DNA of 64,000 nucleotides from NCBI GenBank assembly GCA_018806985.1, contig JADANN010000434.1:1240001-1304000 (forward strand), written 5' to 3'. Shown piece by piece: positions 60,133 to 64,000 of the stretch. The notes under the pieces are model-generated. The model was not told the DNA's origin, did no database searches, and saw nothing but the letters and a program-made list of their open reading frames with translations. The DNA is from Angiostrongylus vasorum (lineage: Eukaryota; Nematoda; Chromadorea; Rhabditida; Metastrongylidae). Within the stretch, counting starts at the first letter, position 1. The number at the start of each line of letters is the position of its first letter. The position numbers were made by a program, and so were the translations under genes.

Positions 60133-60945
60133 AGGGTCGACTTTCTATTAACCTCGGCATTGGATTACGAATTCGTCGTGTTCGCTCTCAGCAATCGCGA
60201 GGTTGTTAAACAACATACTTTTTACTTCCATACAATAACACACATACAACGCAATCGTAGCTGACGTTTCGGCAGAATCGCCTTTCTTCAGAGCTCCATT
60301 TTTCCCTCATCTTCCACCGAGGAAAAATAGCCGCTCAGAGTCGCATATGGTTGACGACCTAATTAATTTATAAATTATATTCATATATATTTTTTTATAA
60401 TTTTTACGCCATTCTTTTTAAAAATCAAAAATCAAGTGTTTTAATTGCACATTCATGTGTGGAGGTTATTCGAAGTCTCAAGAGAATTATCAGTGGAGAT
60501 TAGGAATGCATTCTGTACTTCAAAAACAATGACGCTGGCCCGGTGCAAGTCAACACTTCCCTCTTCAAAACCGGAATGACACCGGAAGAATGTCTTAATG
60601 TACGTTCGATGATGCATCAAGTGCGTTGTTTCTTGTGAATTCCGGGACATTATCGAGGGTTGGCAGTTAAATCAGTTATGTGAGACGTTGGCTTGAAGAG
60701 AATTTCTGTAGCCCAGGATTGACTTTCTGTTAGCCTCGGCATTGGATTGCGAATTCGTCGTGTTCGCTCTCAGCAATCGCAAGGTTGTTAAACAACATAC
60801 GTTTACTTCCATACAATAACATACATACAACACAATCGTAGCTGACGTTTCGGGCAGAATTGCCTTCTTCAGAGCCGCTTTTTTCACCTGTCTTTTCACC
60901 TTCCACTGTTTAAGAACCTCGCGATTGCTGAGAGAGAAAACGAAG
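60133..60945. mobile_element. Penelope-type terminal repeats in tandem, without a coding region
   Basis: A block of about 170 bases at 60133-60300 (CCTCGGCATTGGATTACG... to a TTTCTTCAGAGC end) is repeated in the same orientation at 60715-60885. Each contains the GACGTTTCGG...CTTCAG core also found next to the Penelope-like coding remnants. A third, inverted piece of the same repeat (AACCTCGCGATTGCTGAGAG) lies at about 60913-60935. The 400 bases between the direct repeats hold no RT or endonuclease that I can see. Confidence 0.55.
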
Positions 60946-60989
60946 AATTTCTGTACTCGATTTTTTCCCTCATACACTCTCAGTCATAC

Positions 60990-63880
60990 ATCCAAGTGTT
61001 CCATACAAAGTGGTACAGAAAGAATAAGCTCGAGACTGCACATTTGATCATACCTCTTCTAGAGCGAAATCTTATTCTCATAGTTTTATGAAGTATCAAT
61101 CCAGTGATGCATTTATTTTCCTAGAAAAAATTCCCTCCAGCTTTGTTTGACACTTTTTGAACTTTAAAAAATTTATGTATTCGCTGGAAATTTAAGAATT
61201 GTTGTCGCCTGTTAGTCGATCATCAACAGCGATATGGGTGTCGCTAAATGATACCTTCACATCTGTAGCGTCCAAGGTCTTTAGTGCGTTCAACTCATTT
61301 GAAAGGCACGACCATCATCGTATTTTTTGTGCTTTTGTTTTTATTGCTCTTCACAAAAGAGATCCACCAAGTCGCTTCACCGATAAGAATTCGACTATAG
61401 TGATAAGTACATTGATCTTACTTCCGTGTTACCTTATTGTAAGCATTTAAGCTAATTTACGTGCCTGACACAAGATATACTAAATGCAAGTACACACATG
61501 AACGTATGGCGTGGATACAGTGAAGGTTATAGGATGTTTAGAAAAAGAGTCCAGTCCAGTATATACAAAAAGCGCAACCCCTGAAAACATTTGCTGATCA
61601 AATGGAAGTGCACTGTTGTTTCCGGCATGCGTTTCTATAGCCCTTTACAAATCACAGTGGCATGCTATCCCTTCTCGCTCCAAGTCGGTATGTCCCTCAG
61701 AGTGAGTCCATACCATTTATAGAGTAAGGCTCTCACTCATAGTTATTTGTCATCCTCGTCGAAGAGCACAAAGTTGTCACACCAAATATTTGGAGTTTAA
61801 CAAATTAGTTCGTGGAGAATATGGGAACATTTAAGTGTCATATTCGAACTTAGAGCCTACGGTAGTATAGCATTCCTCTCTAGGTCGCGTCCTCTTCGTT
61901 TGTTCTCCATCCGGACTGGGACAACAGTCTCTTTCTCATTATCTCCAATAAAGCGTCCTCTCTTTCTCACGTGTTTTCCATTTTTTTAATTATGCTATTA
62001 ACTTCTGCTGCCATCTCTCACCAATGGATTTTGCCGATATTCGTCCGCTTGGATTCTGAGTTGTTTTCGGAGATAAAGGAGAAAGGTGCTTCTTCATTAC
62101 GGATGATGAATGTGCCACATGTTGGTGTTAGCTTGGGAACTTATACCGAACACTGGTTATAGCGACTTAGATCTTCTTTACCCATATTTCTACTCAATCA
62201 TGCTCTTCCAAATCTGCGCTCCTTCTGATTGTGTGATTCTTCTACTCCTTGCTGCTATTTATCACGGAAAGTCTTTATGCGTCATTCTTACTTGTAATGA
62301 TTACATCATCGTGAGTAGCAAGAATTCTATTTTTTCTCCTGGTGTAATGTGTACATCTTCGTAGCATTTAACTGTCAGACGATGACTCACACATTCGTTA
62401 CGGTAAGCGAACAGTCATGCTAAAACTAGACGGGATCGTTTTGAGTTGTCTTCATTGCATAATCCTAAAAAGACTTAGGGAGAATGTTCTGGATAAGATA
62501 CTGTTTACGGGCGTAGCTGAATATCGTGGAACGTGTAGCAAGACGTGCACGGACTGACCGACATGCGAAGTCGGCACATCTTAGGGAAACGTTGTGGTTG
62601 ACGAAAACAGGTAGAGGGGAATGTTATGGCTGACGAACGACGTGACGGTGATGATGTTTGATTGTGGCATTCCGTCGTGTCGTTCCTTTTTCTACATTCC
62701 ATTTCGCTGTGTAAAATTCCGCATCGGCAACGATCACACCCGGCCTCAATTATGCGGTTGTTTAGTGGTTAACCGTTGCATTTGCAATCGTTCATCTTCT
62801 GCTCTTCTTTCTCGTTTCTCCGCCTTTGTTTTTTCTCATCATCTGTTCTTCTACAAAAAATCTTCACTGTTTTATTCTTCCTGTGATCATATGATATGAA
62901 TGACTTTATATGGTAATAAATCTGGCATTGACCGTGTTCTATCCACCTGAAAGGGCATCGTGTTGTTATCCGCTAGTATTGCGCGCTACATTTCTTGGGA
63001 TAAATGGATTTATTTTATAAAGTATCGTAGAGAGACTTCTCAGCTGACAAGAATGGAAGTATAGTCTTAGAGAAGAGTGTTGCACGTGCGTTTCTCAAAA
63101 AAGTAATCAATGCCTCCATAAAATAATCTAGGGTGTTAAAGTTAATAATAAGCTTCCGTCCACTTTCACCAGAAGCATTAGTATGGCTGAAAGGTTTGGT
63201 CCCATTGTTGGGCTTGAATATTCAAGATCAGCCAAGGAGAGAAGATTTACTACAAATTGTTCTTTTCGACTTGCCTTACATTTTATTTTCAAACTTGCCT
63301 TTTTTTCTATTTCGACATATTCAAAAAGGGTTCCTAGGACATGTCGCCACTGAACTCATGCTAAGGGCAATTTCACAAGCTTCACATAGTTACTGATCTA
63401 ATGCCCACCGATGCAGCACTACTTTTGGGCATCCAGTTTCAAAGCCTTCATAATCGAGAGGAGCTCTGACCGATGATTTACCTAATTTATAACGACCTAA
63501 CCTAAGGGATTTTACACTATATGTGAATTCGTTCGAAATCATAACTGCGCTTGGAACTTTTCATTCATTCAGTCGACTGTCTCGTCGGAAGCCCTCTTCT
63601 CGTTCTCAACGCGCATCTCTCTTAGTGTTATGCCAACTTCTGGTTTCCAAACCTTCGTACAAAGCGCCATAGTTTTTTTTACTAGTAGTGCTAAAATGAA
63701 ATTTTGTTTGATGATCCAGGTTATCTCCTGTTTCTAGTTGTACTCATTGCAAACTTAAATGCTAACTTTCTAGTAGGTCTCAGCCTTACCGTAGCCATCT
63801 TTTTCCCTTTTTGATTCTGTAATATTCCATCACTACATGTTCATTTCTTTTCTTCATATAGAACACTCGATAAATTTCAC
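60990..63880. other. Upstream region of the terminal secreted-protein gene, otherwise unassigned
   Basis: No transposon or SINE of the families above was found over almost 2.9 kb, which is unusual in this half of the window. A plus frame at 63133-63396 reads SPEALVWLKGLVPLLGLNIQ and continues 60 more codons with plausible composition, but I could not link it to splice sites. Confidence 0.35.
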
Positions 63881-63916
63881 GTTGGAACATTCTCAGCACT
63901 GAATAATCCAAGAGCC

Positions 63917-64000
63917 ATGTTTAGTGGTGTGGTCCTCCTGGTTTTCCTGTTCTCGGTATCCGTCCTACAACTGCATTCATATCCTAAATTCGATGAAATA
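63917..64000 (+). CDS. N-terminus of a probable secreted protein, cut by the window end
   Basis: A TTCTCAG acceptor at about 63890-63896 is followed 20 bases later by ATG, as in trans-spliced nematode genes. The 28 codons available start MFSGVVLLVFLFSVSVLQLH, a short N-region and a long hydrophobic core typical of a signal peptide, with a likely cleavage site near the LHS residues. The mature protein would begin around YPKFDEI. No family can be assigned from this length. The reading frame is open to the last base of the window. Confidence 0.6.
   Translation, partial: MFSGVVLLVFLFSVSVLQLHSYPKFDEI

Overview
This window looks like chromosomal DNA from a clade V (strongylid, hookworm-like) nematode. 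Three things point that way. The genes have short phase-consistent introns with TTTCAG-type 3' splice sites, and several start codons sit just after an acceptor with no visible upstream exon, as expected for spliced-leader trans-splicing. The two genes that can be named, rab-11.1 and rpl-7, are very close to their C. elegans counterparts. The rest is dense with RTE, Penelope-like and BEL/Pao remnants and tRNA-derived SINEs. Gene calls were made by reading splice sites and frames by eye; no search was run.

Layout. 1-11470: intergenic and repeat-rich, with two decayed RTE copies, one Penelope-like GIY-YIG remnant, several SINEs, a 390-bp fold-back element and one small unplaced two-exon coding piece (10260-10529, minus). 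11471-33215: one large minus-strand gene of at least 23 exons (about 1,325 codons recovered) encoding an acidic AT-hook protein. Its body is an unrecognised module repeated about four times with the same intron phases. Its introns hold a 51-bp minisatellite, an RTE nested in a Penelope-like element, and many SINEs. 35597-38781: rab-11.1 (minus, five exons, complete, 212 aa). 39792-41087: rpl-7 (plus, five exons, complete, 243 aa), with a candidate H/ACA snoRNA in its third intron. 41100-63900: gene-poor, with SINEs, RTE, Penelope and BEL/Pao fragments, a second fold-back, and a 22-base match to the spliced leader. 63917-64000: the first 28 codons of a probable secreted protein, cut by the window edge.

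How the parts relate. rab-11.1 and rpl-7 are divergent across about 1 kb and probably share a promoter region. The AT-hook gene lies downstream of rab-11.1 on the same strand, about 2.4 kb away, which is too far for a typical nematode operon. The least familiar items are the repeated module of the AT-hook protein, the candidate snoRNA, the spliced-leader-like sequence, and a recurring hammerhead-like core shared by Penelope terminal repeats and the palindromic fold-backs.
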